Assembly (NCBI GenBank): GCA_947561715.1
Contig: OX387203.1
Span: forward strand, 7,440,001 to 7,504,000
Length of the DNA stretch: 64,000 bases
Reading direction: 5' to 3'
From: Ascidia mentula
Lineage: Eukaryota; Chordata; Ascidiacea; Phlebobranchia; Ascidiidae
How positions within the stretch are numbered: the first letter of the stretch is position 1; every line of letters begins with the position of its first letter. Below are positions 52,681 to 64,000 of this stretch, piece by piece. The notes below the pieces were generated by a model. The model saw nothing but the letters and a program-made list of their open reading frames with translations, did not search any database and was not told the origin of the DNA. Position numbers and translations under genes: made by a program.

Positions 52681-52860
52681 ATGCCGGCCACCACGAAGGG
52701 AGAATTTGTATGTCCTTTTCAGCACGCGTTGGCGACGTTCCCACAAGAGGTGAGCAGACCGACCGTGGCCCCAGGCAATATGAAGTATTTTGAGCGAACG
52801 TTAAATAGGCTCTCAATGTCAGTTGATGGTTTTGCGAGAGAAGCAGTACATAAGCTGGAG
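52681..52860 (+). CDS. Probable first exon of an unknown gene
   Basis: An ATG in good context (CGCAAATGCCG) opens a 60-codon frame that ends exactly at a strong donor, GAG then GTAAGG, in phase 0. A TATA box precedes it. The peptide starts MPATTKGEFVCPFQHAL and ends in an amphipathic-looking stretch (LNRLSMSVDGFAREAVHKLE). No signal peptide or known motif. Possible next exons are ambiguous: one acceptor (TTTTTATTACAG at 53058) would stop after three codons, and a few others also fit phase 0. Gene extent and product are unknown. Confidence 0.4.
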
Positions 52861-55433
52861 GTAAGGTTAACGATAGGATCGTTTTAACAGAAAGGAACGT
52901 ATTTTTGCAAAAATACACCAATGATTGCAAAAAATTAACAGAAATTTTTACATACACGTGTGTAAAACACAATACTAGAAGCATTTTTTGAGGCAAGGCA
53001 AAAGATGTATGGTTATGCCGAGTCACGTGAGATTGAGATGGTATAAGTTTTTATTACAGCGTGTAATATAGTCAATTGCTGCAAGGTGGTAAGACCACGT
53101 ACACTTTAAGTAATGAGTTAATGGCGCACCTGAAATTGACTCCAAGCACGATTCCTATAAAGAGTCATATTCTGACCCAGCTCGTGTTAAACCTTTACCT
53201 GCTAACACACAATTAGGCATAAAAATGTGGTGATTTTGCTTCGAAGCGGAGAATATCTTATATATTTCATATCTAAGCTCAGCATTAAAATAAACATATA
53301 TTCGTACTTTTACACAGCAACGTATAATAGGAAATGTACTGAAGTTATGGAGCTTATACATCACACATTTCGTTACACTGTGACAGGCAAAGAGCAAAAA
53401 TTCCAACCTTTAAAAATTTAAAGAGCTTAATCGTTGTCGTGCGTCCGTGAGCCACATACTTGCTACAAGTTTCGTGATCGTCAACACGTTGTTGTAAGGC
53501 GCAGAAACCCCCTCTGGGCAAATTGCCTCGCAAACAAAACCACTTGTAATGGACAGAGTGTAATGTGCAGACAAAGTGCAAACATGAGTACACAGGCAAC
53601 TTGCTGTACGGAATTTAAAGTCAAAGTGTGCGTTAAGTTAATTAAAATGCTCTAACGAGTAATGAGTTTTTAAACAGAGCTCGAAAGATTTTTTTTATGG
53701 CTATTTAATTAATTAGTAAAACTGTACAAAACGAAGGATAGTGTTGCCAATAGAATTGATAACTATAACTTATACTGTTAGCTGCTGTGGTTTTTGTAAG
53801 CTGCTTGCTCTAGCTCGATTAGGCGCGAGTTTTCCTCGAAAGTTCATTCTAAACGTAGTTGCCGAACGTCACGCGAGTCAGTAACTTTCGCACGAAACTG
53901 TAGCAAGAAAAAGTAAAACTGCGCAATGATCGCACGAATTATGCAGATGTGCGGGGACATTAATACTTCTTTTAGCTATCTTTGGCGGGACATTAATACA
54001 TCAAGTTTCATGGATATTTATATTTCTTCGAGTAGCAGTCAATTTCTGCTATTGGAAAAGCCCGCGTGCATTGCTGCACGTGCAGCTTTAGAGGTCATCT
54101 GGAGTTGCATTGTGAATATAAGCGTTATGTCCAGGATGTGTTTAACCTGTGAGGTGCTCGCGATTTGAATAGAAGCGGAAGAGCATGTAAACCATCGGGT
54201 TTCTTTTACATGCAACATATGTACGTAGGAAATATATAACCTCTCTATAATACGGGAACTGCAAGCCAGGAGTTGGACGTTATTTAAACAATGCATCACC
54301 AGATTTCTGTAAGCTAAATTAGCAGGTAAACACCATAAGACAGAATCTATTCTTTAGTGGGTTGCTTATGGTTCGTTAAAAGAGTTGATACTAAACATAT
54401 TTTTACTACAATGAATCGTTAGGAAGCAGAAATTACATTAAACCTGATTTGAGCATGTCAAATCTGGGCTTCAATTATCGCCATGCAATATATAAGCTGC
54501 TCAAGTATGCGAGCGTTTACAGTTGGTTTAATTAAAATATGAAACAAGAAGTTATGTCAGAGCTGCCAGACGTACTAAAAAAAGCATTAACGTTTTTGTG
54601 AGCTTATGTTGAAAACTAATTCCGACACTTGATTTTTGGAATTGAAAATTTTGGCTGCTTTGTAAATTATTGACGTATTCTTCGAGTATGCATCACTAAA
54701 TAAACCTAAAGCGCTTTTTGAGCGTAAGGACTATTCTGAATCCAAGTCATTTTTGGACTAAACATTACGTGCATGTTCTCGATTCCGTGTATGGTGTGTA
54801 ATGCCATCTCATGGGCAATTAAGAACGGGAAATCGAACTGCGCATGTTGTCAATGCACGCGAACTGACGTAATACACCCTGCTGACGTCGCGCGATTGCG
54901 TCAGAGGTCGGAACAAAGAATTGGAACTTCGGTTGAAATTATATTTGCTCATGTTGCAATGATACTGATTCTAGAAGTTAAGATTCCCTTGGTTCCACAT
55001 AGTACGATTTGGGTTAAGGTTTTTGGTCAGGAAAGTGATGTTTGGTGATCTGAAATTATTTGATTAGAAGGCCAACGGGCGTAAAGGCACACACCGGCGG
55101 GATAATTTCTCTCAGGGCGATTTTCTCAGCGTAGTTAAAGGGACAATTTGTAGGCATCAAAGAGTGTTGTATTTAAATGCTGTGTACAACTCTTAGAATG
55201 CGTGTGAAAGTACTGTTCCAAAACTTCAATATAATATTGTTACTGGAAAAGGGTTTCATGCATTTGCATGAATAATTTTAGTACACAGTTATTTAAGTGA
55301 GTCAGTGTGTTGGTTACAAACAGTTGAGTTTTAAGAGCTTGCCGCAACATAACAATGTTAACAAAAAATGTAGTACATTTATGATTTAATATGTTTTCAG
55401 CAAACTTTAAAACAGTATCGGCAGCTGGTAATA
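52861..55433. other. Gap or intron region before the GPCR
   Basis: It could contain further exons of the gene starting at 52681, and it holds the GPCR promoter. Short frames at 53434, 53926 and 54773 show no family motifs or matching splice signals. Confidence 0.35.
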
Positions 55434-58400
55434 ATGCAGTATCCTGCCTGTTTGTTATTGCTGCTCTGTGTGACAACTGTGAAAAGCGAACCGGACATTC
55501 ATGAGTTGCTTGGTGGAAAACTACCTGTAAACAACAATTGCCAGACGGTAGGAAACAGGAAGTTTTAGGCAAATAACTAATCCCCTATAGTGGCTCGAAA
55601 GTACTGTGTAACTTTTTTCAATAATCCCTTCTATTTTAAAATATGATAATTCTAACAGAATTATTGTTGATTTTGCAGACGGATGGCCGGGGGTTTGTTA
55701 CAGGTGGAAATGATATTGGTGTCCTTCAAGGTACTATTTTTTTCTTTTTAAACAGCGCCTTACCTAAAATCAGTGCTTAGTTTTATGCTTTGAATTCATA
55801 TAAACAGGTTTCAAATAAATATTATTTGTTTGACGGCGGCAATTTTGGTCGTCTTCTTGTTTAAAGGTGTTCAAAATTTTTTCGGGCATTTGTAAGTCCG
55901 TTCTATGTGTATGATAACAGCATCTTGTAACACGCAGCATTCGCGCCAAAATGTCCAACCAGCGCAGCTACGAGCGGAACCAAGGCAACAAAATCCCCAA
56001 CCTCTAATCCTTCCATAAACCGAAGGAAAAACGATACGACATCCCTTGTAGGTCCGACAACACCTTCTCTTACAGCACCACATAGAAGGCTAGACTTGCC
56101 CTCAAGCAACACGACTGTCGCGGTTGGAACGCAACAAATCAACACTGGGGTTCCAAGTACATCACAACAAATACACAACAAATCAATAGACTTCTCCTTC
56201 TTGCTTGAATGCGCCGTTTTCCCGGCTTGTTCCATCAACAAACTCCCCCCTGAGGCTGATCGAGAGTACACGCTTACGTGCAACAGACCACTCGTGGACT
56301 TTATACTGGCTATTGTAGTGATTTTGGAGATCGTTATAGTGGTTTGCAACATCGTAATCATCGTGGTTGTGGCGGCAAGTCCAAATCTACGAAGGCCCCA
56401 TGGATATTTTAAGCTATCTCTAGCAGTCGCAGGTAAGCACAGAGAAATTTGAGGTTTTGTCATGGATTGAATTTACCATGTAAAGCTGCTGAAATCAACT
56501 TTGCGTCAGACTAAACCAGTTGTTCAAGTCCTATTATCCAAAGTGTGTAAATCGTGGGTTTAATTTGCCCTTTACCGGCCTAATCAACTAAATGATTCCC
56601 ACTGTGGTGGATTTAAGGTTGGGTATGGCGCAATTAGGATCCCCCATATAAGGAAATTAGACACCCCAGAGGCAACTGGCGCAATCATGATTCACGTTTA
56701 CGCGATGGCACGCTCGGTCACGCCTCAAAATTACTCGCTTTAGGATATTTTATTACTGACATGTGATTTGATGTTTGAAGGCTCAATGTTGTTGTATAAT
56801 GCAAAAAAAAGACCATATGATACACGCAAAGTTTTTTAAACTGAAAGTTACAAAATTTCCACTTTTCAGTAAATTATGCTGAGGATTCTGCATATGGGAA
56901 AGAACCAATAGTTTTGGTTTTGTAACTTATATTCAACGCACAAAAATTGTATTTGGTCTGTACCCTAATTGACATTCAAACTTTATATTCAGATTTGATC
57001 AACGGGGCCATAGTGCTTCCTGCTGTCACTCACAATATCCTAAATAACATCCACTACGATGAGCGCGATGTATATTTGGCAAAACAAGTAAAGATCGACA
57101 ACAGCCCGGCCACCGTTGTCTTTGTGGTCGCCGGCCTTCTTTCGTCGACTGCTACACTGTACAGGTATACACATAACTTCAAAGGTGTGTGGTTAGGGTT
57201 AAATTGACTCTTACCATCAATTGGATTTAATTTTACTTGTGTGTATTAATCAATACTTCTAAATGAATTCTACCGTTTAGAAGGCGCTAACATGTTCAAT
57301 TGAGATTTTTTCGAAGAAGAAACCCAAGTTTAAAGGCTAATAATTTATCATCCTTTACAGCTTGTTACTACTTTCGGTGGACAGCTTCCTGTCGATACGA
57401 TGGCCCATGAAATATCGTATCGGCGAGATAATGACCACAAGACGTACTGTGGTGGCGTTATCGTTTGTGTGGGCCCTTGCCTTGGCTGTCGCTGCCCTCC
57501 CAGCGCTGGCCAGAGATTATTTGGAATATTCAATGAGTCTCGTTACTATGTTCTACCTTCCTCACGTGAAACCCCTACAGGTAAACCTTGTGATTTACCG
57601 GGTCTGGAAACATTAGAAAAGTAAAATATTTAGGCAACGTGAACATTTTGCGGATATTGTATGAGTTTCAACTTCACTTTTGCCCTGCTGATTTCAAAAC
57701 TAAATAAAAATCTTTTTTATTCAGATCAGTGACGGAGAGCCTCAAATAAACAGGTGAGCAATTGTTTCTACATCTCATTGTCGACAAAACACAAAAAAAA
57801 AATATTCTTTCCCCGTCTTTTGCAGCTACCTTCACATCATAATATACACAATCGCCATCTGGGGAATCCCCTTCGCGGCCACGTGGTGCCTGACAGTCCT
57901 GACGTGGGTCCACAGTCGACGGATGTTGCTGGAAATGCGAGATTCGCGAAAACAGAGCACAAGAACCCAGAACTCGCTTAGCAAAGTTGACCGCGACCTG
58001 AGGCGCACCACAACCGTTGTCCTGCTGCTTTTTACCATCACTATCCTGCCTGTGTTTGCTGTGATGTTGAGTCAGGCGACCAACAAACCTAATAGTTGTA
58101 TTCCTCTGGCCCAGGGCAATGCCCTATTCGCCAGCATGCTTATTCTGGTTTGCGGTAGCTTTTTGAACGTCATCGTGTACAACACATGCAACAAGGAATT
58201 CCGCGACGCAGCACGGAAGCTGGTCAAGGACGTCGCGCGACACATTCAGGGCGACAAACGACACTTTACTCAAACAGGCGCCTCCAAGAAGTCTGTGTCG
58301 TACTGGCAATCTCCAGCAGGTCGTGACTTTTGGAGGTCAAGATATGCAGGTGACGCCTCGAACAATTCCGCTAAATCGCTGAGGACTTTGTCTGGAGAGT

Positions 58401-58537
58401 CCCAATCAACCGCGGTCACTTCCACTAGGACTAGATCTACCAGCAGCTTTGGTAGCGATACGGGAAAGATAGATCGACCCAACGGCAGCAGCTTGCGTTC
58501 AGTTATGGAGGAAGCCAGCGCTGGTGACATTGTTTGA
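55434..58537 (+). CDS. Class A-type orphan GPCR with long ectodomain
   Basis: Seven exons close in phase to 597 residues: 55434-55547, 55679-55730, 55938-56432, 56993-57164, 57361-57580, 57725-57753 and 57826-58537. A signal peptide (QYPACLLLLLCVTTVKS) leads a Ser/Thr/Pro-rich ectodomain of about 170 residues with N-glycosylation sites (KNDT, SSNTT). TM1 has N1.50 (VVCNIVII), TM2 has LAVADL (D2.50), TM3 ends SVDSFLSIRW in place of DRY, and TM4 has a Trp (FVWALAL). TM5 (FAATWCLTVLTW), TM6 (TITILP, P6.50) and TM7 (FLNVIVY in place of NPxxY) follow. The tail of about 130 residues is Ser/Thr-rich and suits arrestin or kinase sites. I see no cysteine at the top of TM3 nor in the second outer loop, so the usual disulfide is missing. 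It is a plasma-membrane receptor; ligand unknown. Confidence 0.85.
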
Positions 58538-58887
58538 GGTCACGTTGCTTGAAAAAAGTTTCTGGGACATTCTACTGCACAAGGCTAACTCTATGGAAGT
58601 GAGAGAAGTGATTGGAAACGGTTGCGCAATTATGAGTCATGTTCGGTAATTATCTCCATATTTCGCTCTTTTCGCGATTGGCGTTGAACCGAAGACAGTT
58701 TAAAATCAGTACTTCAAAATTTCTTCGTACTATTTTCAATCATTGCCGAAAATTATAAATTTGACAAATTATAAAAAGTGAGATTTGTATCAACTAAAAC
58801 ACGCATGGTCATAAAGCTGAAAACACCCTGGATCTAGCGAAGAGCTGTGTAATTATACGTACTTCTTACCAAATGCAAGGTAATGTA

Positions 58888-58893
58888 AATAAA
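58888..58893 (+). terminator. Candidate poly(A) signal of the GPCR gene
   Basis: AATAAA about 350 bases past the stop. The position is plausible and nothing else supports it. Confidence 0.4.
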
Positions 58894-60069
58894 GAGTGTA
58901 CTATACATGATCTGCCAAAGCATTTATTCGCCAATACAAATAAACAAAAGCGTTTCTTTCCGGGAAGGTGTACTTATTTTTTTGTATATTTCATTGTGTT
59001 TGAAAATTTAAAAAAATATAAGTTTTGTGATGCAAATGTGGTTTGGTCATATATGGTAAAACGGTTGTACGTTCAAATAATACTTTTTAGACAAAATTTG
59101 TATTTTTATCTTTTAAAAGTGTGTGTAAAAACGTAAAAACCAAAAGGACAGTCAATATTGTAACCGTGATTAATTTTAAATACAGCAGCTACAATATGAC
59201 GTGCTGGCAAAAATCGTTTTGGCACTTTTCAGCAAGCCAATCATTGGTTTTAGATATTCATTAAAATATGAGGAACCAAATTCCTTATTCAGTACTTTGA
59301 CAAGAACCCACGACAAATGTTAACGACGAAGGAATCCGTACAAATGATTTCAAAGGTCATTTGCGTGGCAAAGGCACGTTGCAACCATTATAAACACAAG
59401 GAGTGCATCTCTGCCCCGAGGGCTTTGAGCGGGTTCTTTCTCACGGGGATATGCGTCAAAGAGATGCGTAACAACCTATTTATTGGCCGTTTCGGCAGAA
59501 ACTCTTGGAAGTCTTACGTGAATTGGTGGATTGAAAGAAAATTTCCATTGTGCATGATGTTTTCTGTGGCGAGGTTTCATAGTGAAGCAAGCCCGATTAG
59601 GACAACCTTGTAAACTCTTTGAAATTTAGTAATTTACACGAAAAACATGCGTTGTTCGGACGTGCATTGAATAAAGTGTTTCTTGTCTTTTCTGATTCTA
59701 AAATACGCTTTTTTGTCTCATTATATAAACAAAAAACATTTAGTTCAAGTCAAACATTTTGTAATGAACCAAATTCCATACATAATGAGGTCTTTTCAAA
59801 ATGGCGCCCAATCATTTAAATGTTATTATTGTTTTAAACATTTAATTGCGAACTATAAACATCAACAGAGTCTCGGCCGTGGTATTCAATATATTTTAAT
59901 GTCGCATGCTTCTCTGGCATAGCTCAAGGCTGCATAGTGACGTGTACAAGGTTTTCGGCTTCACATATGCTTTCATGCAATACTGTAGATACAGACATGC
60001 AGAAAACGCAACAGCAACGTTCACAATACGACACATTTACCAAATAAAAATTTTACCAAACCAATCCAA

Positions 60070-60075
60070 TTTATT
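60070..60075 (-). terminator. Candidate poly(A) signal of the MFS gene
   Basis: AATAAA on the minus strand, about 115 bases after the carrier's stop codon. Confidence 0.45.
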
Positions 60076-60190
60076 TGCTTATTTTGCCAAACATATCTGC
60101 ACAATTGAGTTCACGCAAAAGCTGGAAATTGTATAATGTATTATTTAAACACGTAGGTAATAAACTGACCAACCACGCGCGTCGTAAGCG

Positions 60191-63100
60191 TCATGTGATC
60201 ACATTAGGCAATTCATAGGCAACGACTTGATTTGATTTTTTTCCATCTTCATTTCTCAGAGGTCTCGATTCACACTCTCTTGTTTGGAAGAAGTACAAAT
60301 GCCAAGAGAGTTCAATACAAGTTGCGAGTATACCCAACCCCACTCCAACGTAGTAAACCAAGGACAAGTTGTCTGTACTGGATATGAGCATAGCTGTGGA
60401 AATGGTTGTTGAAATGTTGACATAACTAGAATACTAGCATTTTTCTCAATATCGGACCGCATAAAAATGGCGCCAAGATGATTGCGATACGATATATGTC
60501 CCAACATATTGTGATGTGGAGCTTTCATGTTTAACAACCGGTCTACAAATTCTTTTTAGAAGAGGTTACTCTGAGAACTCCTTGAATGCCATCACTCCGT
60601 ATCTAGATCATACGTCTTATAGCTCTCTCGGGCCACCGAGCGGTAAATTACTCACTCTGGTAAGCTGCAGACAGATGACCACTGTATCGACCTAAAAAGC
60701 CCTATCACTGCACCTTACGGTGACCATGGACGACCCTGCCGACCAAACAGCCAGGCAAAAACTCCCACCGGGTACTAACTCACCAATTAAATATTGCACA
60801 GCGCTGGAAACACCGAATGCGACTGCGTTGCAGTATCCGTACGAGGATGCAAACTTCTCGTGCCCGAACACGTTGTGTGACGTCACCGATCTCAAGCCGG
60901 GAACACCTCCGCCCGAGAGTCCAATCATAACACAAGCCAACATTGCAACCTCGTATTTGCGAGAGAGGGAGAGGAAAAGAACGCTCATTGATAGTAGAAA
61001 CATCAGAAGGGTCTACAAAAAAGTATTTCTTGTTGGAAAAATTTCAGGTGATGCTTTCTTCGGTGTAAAAAACAGTGGAATGATACACAGACCTAACTGA
61101 GGGAAAAATATAACCAAGGCGTAATTTTAATATTGTAAATAGATTATTAAAGCCAATATGTTTTTAGAGATGTTGCCGTAGATGATTGCTTGTAGGTAAT
61201 TTACCTTAATGTGGCCTTTTTACCGCACTGATAATCAAACACAGATCAGACACGAAATTCGGCCAGTTATACCGCTAATTTGTATTGAAACTTACCGATG
61301 TCAACAACCTTTTGTTTTTCGGTATTCGATGAGAAACAACTGATAAACCGAATTTGGAAATGCCGTCTCCCACTGACATTGCCGACACCAACGTTGTCGC
61401 TAGCAACGCATCAATACCTAAGACTAAAATGAACGTAACGTCAGCATTTCGAAAATAGAAAAGTCTATAATTTCTCGATTGTAAGCGTTTTACTTTCTAT
61501 CATAAACAAATACAAACTCTGTATTAACAAAAAAGGTTTGTTTCGCTATTAGAGGAAAAAAAATTTTGGGGGGGTGGCTATTTTTATTTAGGAAGCTTTA
61601 TCAAAAGTTTTTTTCCAATATTGCGCATCTAAAAAGGATTTAAAGTATTGTATCAGGTTCTGCAGCAGTAAAAGAGTTGCTTTAGATCAAAACGCCTACG
61701 TTTCTACAGATTACCTTTTGTACCGAAAAGGGGAATATACGACAAAGATGAGAAGAATACACTACAAAAGGCAGCGCTGGCAAACACGTAGAGATAAAAA
61801 GACAGATCAAAGAGCAGTTCGACGTCCAGGATAGCATATAAGCGGCGAATAGTTTCAGATTCCTTCCTAATTCCGAAAAGGATAAAAGTTAGCTTTAAAA
61901 TACTTTGTCTATCGTATGTACTTCACCTGGGATGTTTTGCTTTACCGTCTATGTCGGTGGTATTGGGTGGTTGGAACCTCCTTAACGCAACACCGCACAC
62001 AGATATGTTGAGAAACAAGCCAGCAATGATCTATGCATAACATGTGCGTTACTGATGTTATTTGCGTTTTTTTCCATATATTTTTCTATGTTATTGTAGG
62101 GATGATAATTAAATTGTGGGTGCTTATTAGCATTTAAAAGGCATTAAAAAATATTCAACATGACAGAAAAACAAATGATCATTCGAGCTACGTACCTGTA
62201 AGGCTCCTCGCCAGCCATAAACCTCAATGAAAAACTGGTAGCACGGGCAGAGTAGAAAGGGACCGACGCTGATGCCAAGGAAAAACATTTGCCCAAAAAA
62301 GTCAGCGAGCCTTTTGTTGTAAGTGCTTGCGATTGCTAGCGTTGATATTTGCAACGGTGCCAACGCTAAACCTATAATAAGTGATTGGTAAAATTTTTTA
62401 TGTCTGCAACAGCGAACATAATTGACCAAATAAAGGCAAACTTTATCTGGGTATTTTTTGGTCCGGGTTAAAGTTGCATGGCTATGGGGTCCATGAACCC
62501 CCAAGGGGTCCGAGAAGATGCATTAAGGGGTCCATGAAACGAAATACAATTATTTAAAAAATCCACGTATTTTCCTCTGTCCATAAGGTTTCGCTGTCCA
62601 CGAATTTTAATTTTTCGACATTTGCAATGTGTTTCTTGCAAAGGGGTCCATAGCTTTTTCAAAGAATGTGTTAGGGGTTCGTGATCCAAAAAAGGTTAAG
62701 AAACACTGCTATAACTATCGCCTTTAGGCGTACTGCTGTAATGTATCTGTTGGTGATCGAACCTTGACAGCATCTTTAAACACAATTCAATTAAAAAGAG
62801 CTACACATGGTGCACACTTAAACCAAACATATAAACGAATGCCCTATATAAAATAGCAGTGCATTGACCTACAACTTAGTCACGTGTTGGCGGTTTGTCC
62901 TCGAACGAGCATTATTGAAAACATTTTACATTTCAGCCTGATTCTTATAGGGCAAGTGGACTTGATTATTAAGTACTTCTGATTTAGGTTAATTTAATTT
63001 ACCTTGACGAGCATTCTCGTCAGAAACCTAAAGCAATCAATTTTGCTTTTATCCTGTTTTCTGTGGTTAAGTGGGTCTGTTAAGCCTTGTTTGCGAGAAT

Positions 63101-63803
63101 AAAGGGCGGAAATAAGATACAGCGAGATATCGTTAGTATCAAGTCAAGTATATACCTTGAGGCGCAAATTAAACTTGTTTTTTGTGTGCTTACCCGGAAT
63201 CAGACCAACTCCAACGGAGATCAATTCGACCTTAGATGAAAAAGATGAAGCAAAAATTGACAAACACGAACAAATTCCGGAGACCGCCACGGTGATGCTG
63301 TACCCGAAAATCTTGAACAACGAACTGCTGAGAGCACCTTCACAATGCAATGTGTAACTGTCACATTTTGCCTGCAGCGTACATTTTACGATACGTCTAG
63401 AATTTGCTTTTAAGGCGTTTATCCTTCAAACTTTTTCGCTTGTACATTAGGAAGATGTTAGTCTTTCTATTAATGTCATTTTTTTTTTAGAACATTTTAG
63501 AATGTTAACATTCCATTAAATCAGATTTGTATTTGTGTAAGTAGAGCGCTGGTACCGATCCTATGTAGTCAAATTTTAGTCTACATAAAAATAACGAAGG
63601 ACAACGATGCACTTACTTCCTGTTGCCAGGCCAACAAAACCGAGACTGGTAATCAACGAAACTGCCGCATAATCAACTTCAAACTCTCCGGCCACAGGAT
63701 CGTAAAACAGGGAATAGCACCGAACGGTACTTCCCCACAGACATGAGCCGAATACCCCACAGATCAATAAAATCACGGCTTGAAAGTCCAAACTGCAAAC
63801 CAT
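60191..63803 (-). CDS. MFS carrier, monocarboxylate-transporter (SLC16) type
   Basis: Eight exons close in phase to 440 residues (minus strand): 63803-63617, 63337-63194, 62371-62196, 62030-61927, 61866-61715, 61423-61296, 61012-60784 and 60393-60191. Hydrophobic segments fit twelve helices: six, then a charged loop (about 189-215, TTDIDGKAKHPRKESET), then six. TM1 (AVILLICGVFGSCLWGS), YAAVSLITSLGFVG, FGYSITVAVSGI, FFLGISVGPFLLCP, YGWRGALQ, LSYIPLFGTKG and SYGYCNAVAFGVSSA lie where SLC16 members have their equivalents. The family moves lactate, pyruvate, aromatic amino acids, thyroid hormone or similar organic acids; the substrate cannot be told from sequence. The usual GPPxAG block before the last helix is replaced (VQYLIAMLISSTDN). 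The start is the ATG before VCSLDFQ; upstream in-frame codons are non-ATG. Confidence 0.85.
60660..60712 (+). repeat. Dispersed short repeat family, copy e
   Basis: TAAGCTGCAGACAGATGACC runs into ACTGTATCGACCTAAAAAG and CCCTATCACTGCA. It lies in the last intron of the MFS gene. Confidence 0.55.
62470..62708. mobile_element. hAT-like element remnant in MFS intron 2
   Basis: The right end, inverted, reads CAGTGTTTCTTAACCTTTTTT, a classic hAT-type terminus. The interior has repeated GGGGTCCATG runs. No matching left end is clear, so it is probably 5'-truncated or degraded. It lies between exons 2 and 3 of the carrier. Confidence 0.5.
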
Positions 63804-64000
63804 CTTGGCTTTAAAACAACGCGCACAGATGTGATGCAACAAGCTATTTTCGAAAAACTACGCCTGCGTTTGCTTTGTTAGCATCCTTTTAATGCAAATA
63901 ACACAACTGCATATCTAAGCAAAAAGTATCAATGAGTATGCATTCCTTACTGGTCCGAAACGTACAGACAGCATTTGTTTTTCCAGAAACTCAAATTGTA
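63804..64000. other. 5' flank of the MFS carrier gene
   Basis: Short upstream stretch containing the leader and presumably part of the promoter, cut by the window end. No other feature seen. Confidence 0.35.

Larger units (their letters stand above)
58538..60190. other. Tail-to-tail gap between GPCR and MFS carrier
   Basis: Very AT-rich. It contains both 3' UTRs. The frame 59317-59613 (+) is open for 98 residues with several cysteines, but no signal peptide, splice site or family is visible, so it is not called. Confidence 0.45.

Noticed and set aside
53434-53655. Cysteine-containing frames on both strands as a possible third member of the cysteine-rich family
   Set aside because: The spacing does not match the KLCP/CIH/LC.CA.C framework and there is no signal peptide exon.
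55903-56463. 186-residue minus-strand open frame opposite GPCR exon 3
   Set aside because: It is antisense to a well-supported exon with correct splice phases, has no start context or family match, and is explained as a shadow frame.
59317-59613. 98-residue frame with several cysteines
   Set aside because: No signal peptide, no splice signals, no cysteine pattern shared with the A/B pair, and very AT-rich surroundings.

Overview
This window is animal nuclear DNA. Its AT-rich sequence, short spliced exons (many 50-250 bases) and single pre-duplication copies of genes that vertebrates hold in several copies (one YAP/TAZ-type gene, one FMR1/FXR-type gene) point to an invertebrate deuterostome, most likely a Ciona-like ascidian tunicate. 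I rebuilt the gene models by hand from GT/AG splice sites and codon phase. Nine models close perfectly in phase from ATG to stop. A tenth, the dehydrogenase, closes in phase at both ends but carries one internal stop codon.

Layout. (1) 246-7803 (+): secreted multidomain trypsin-like serine protease (signal peptide, Cys-rich segment, CUB, TIL, trypsin). (2) 9627-20397 (-): YAP/Yorkie-type Hippo co-activator with two WW domains and a 7.3-kb fourth intron. (3) 21973-26044 (-): CXorf58/C11orf65-like IQ protein. It shares a roughly 1-kb divergent promoter region with (4) PRRC1, 27058-27891 (+). (5) FMR1/FXR orthologue, 28432-36056 (+), starts about 540 bases after the PRRC1 stop. (6) 38204-39772 (+): retinol-dehydrogenase-like short-chain dehydrogenase with one in-frame stop codon. 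(7) 40317-43054 (+): NKAP. (8) 44568-45306 and 46542-47588 (both -): two paralogous small secreted cysteine-rich protein genes with the same three-exon, phase-1/phase-1 structure; I do not recognise the family. (9) 52681-52860 (+): a probable first exon of an unknown gene. (10) 55434-58537 (+): class A orphan-type GPCR with a long ectodomain. (11) 60191-63803 (-): 12-helix MFS carrier of the monocarboxylate-transporter (SLC16) type.

The neighbours do not form one pathway. The only likely functional links by position are the PRRC1/CXorf58-like divergent pair, the closely spaced PRRC1-FMR1 pair, and the tandem cysteine-rich pair. Introns and gaps carry non-autonomous DNA-transposon remains (hAT-like, one TTAA-flanked element), tRNA-derived fragments, a short dispersed family with a core of about 50 bases, and an inverted repeat pair that brackets FMR1 exons 7-14. 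No virus-like element, rRNA, intact tRNA or CRISPR array was seen.

The best candidate for something undescribed is the cysteine-rich pair. The two copies differ by exactly two cysteines, as if one disulfide had been gained or lost.
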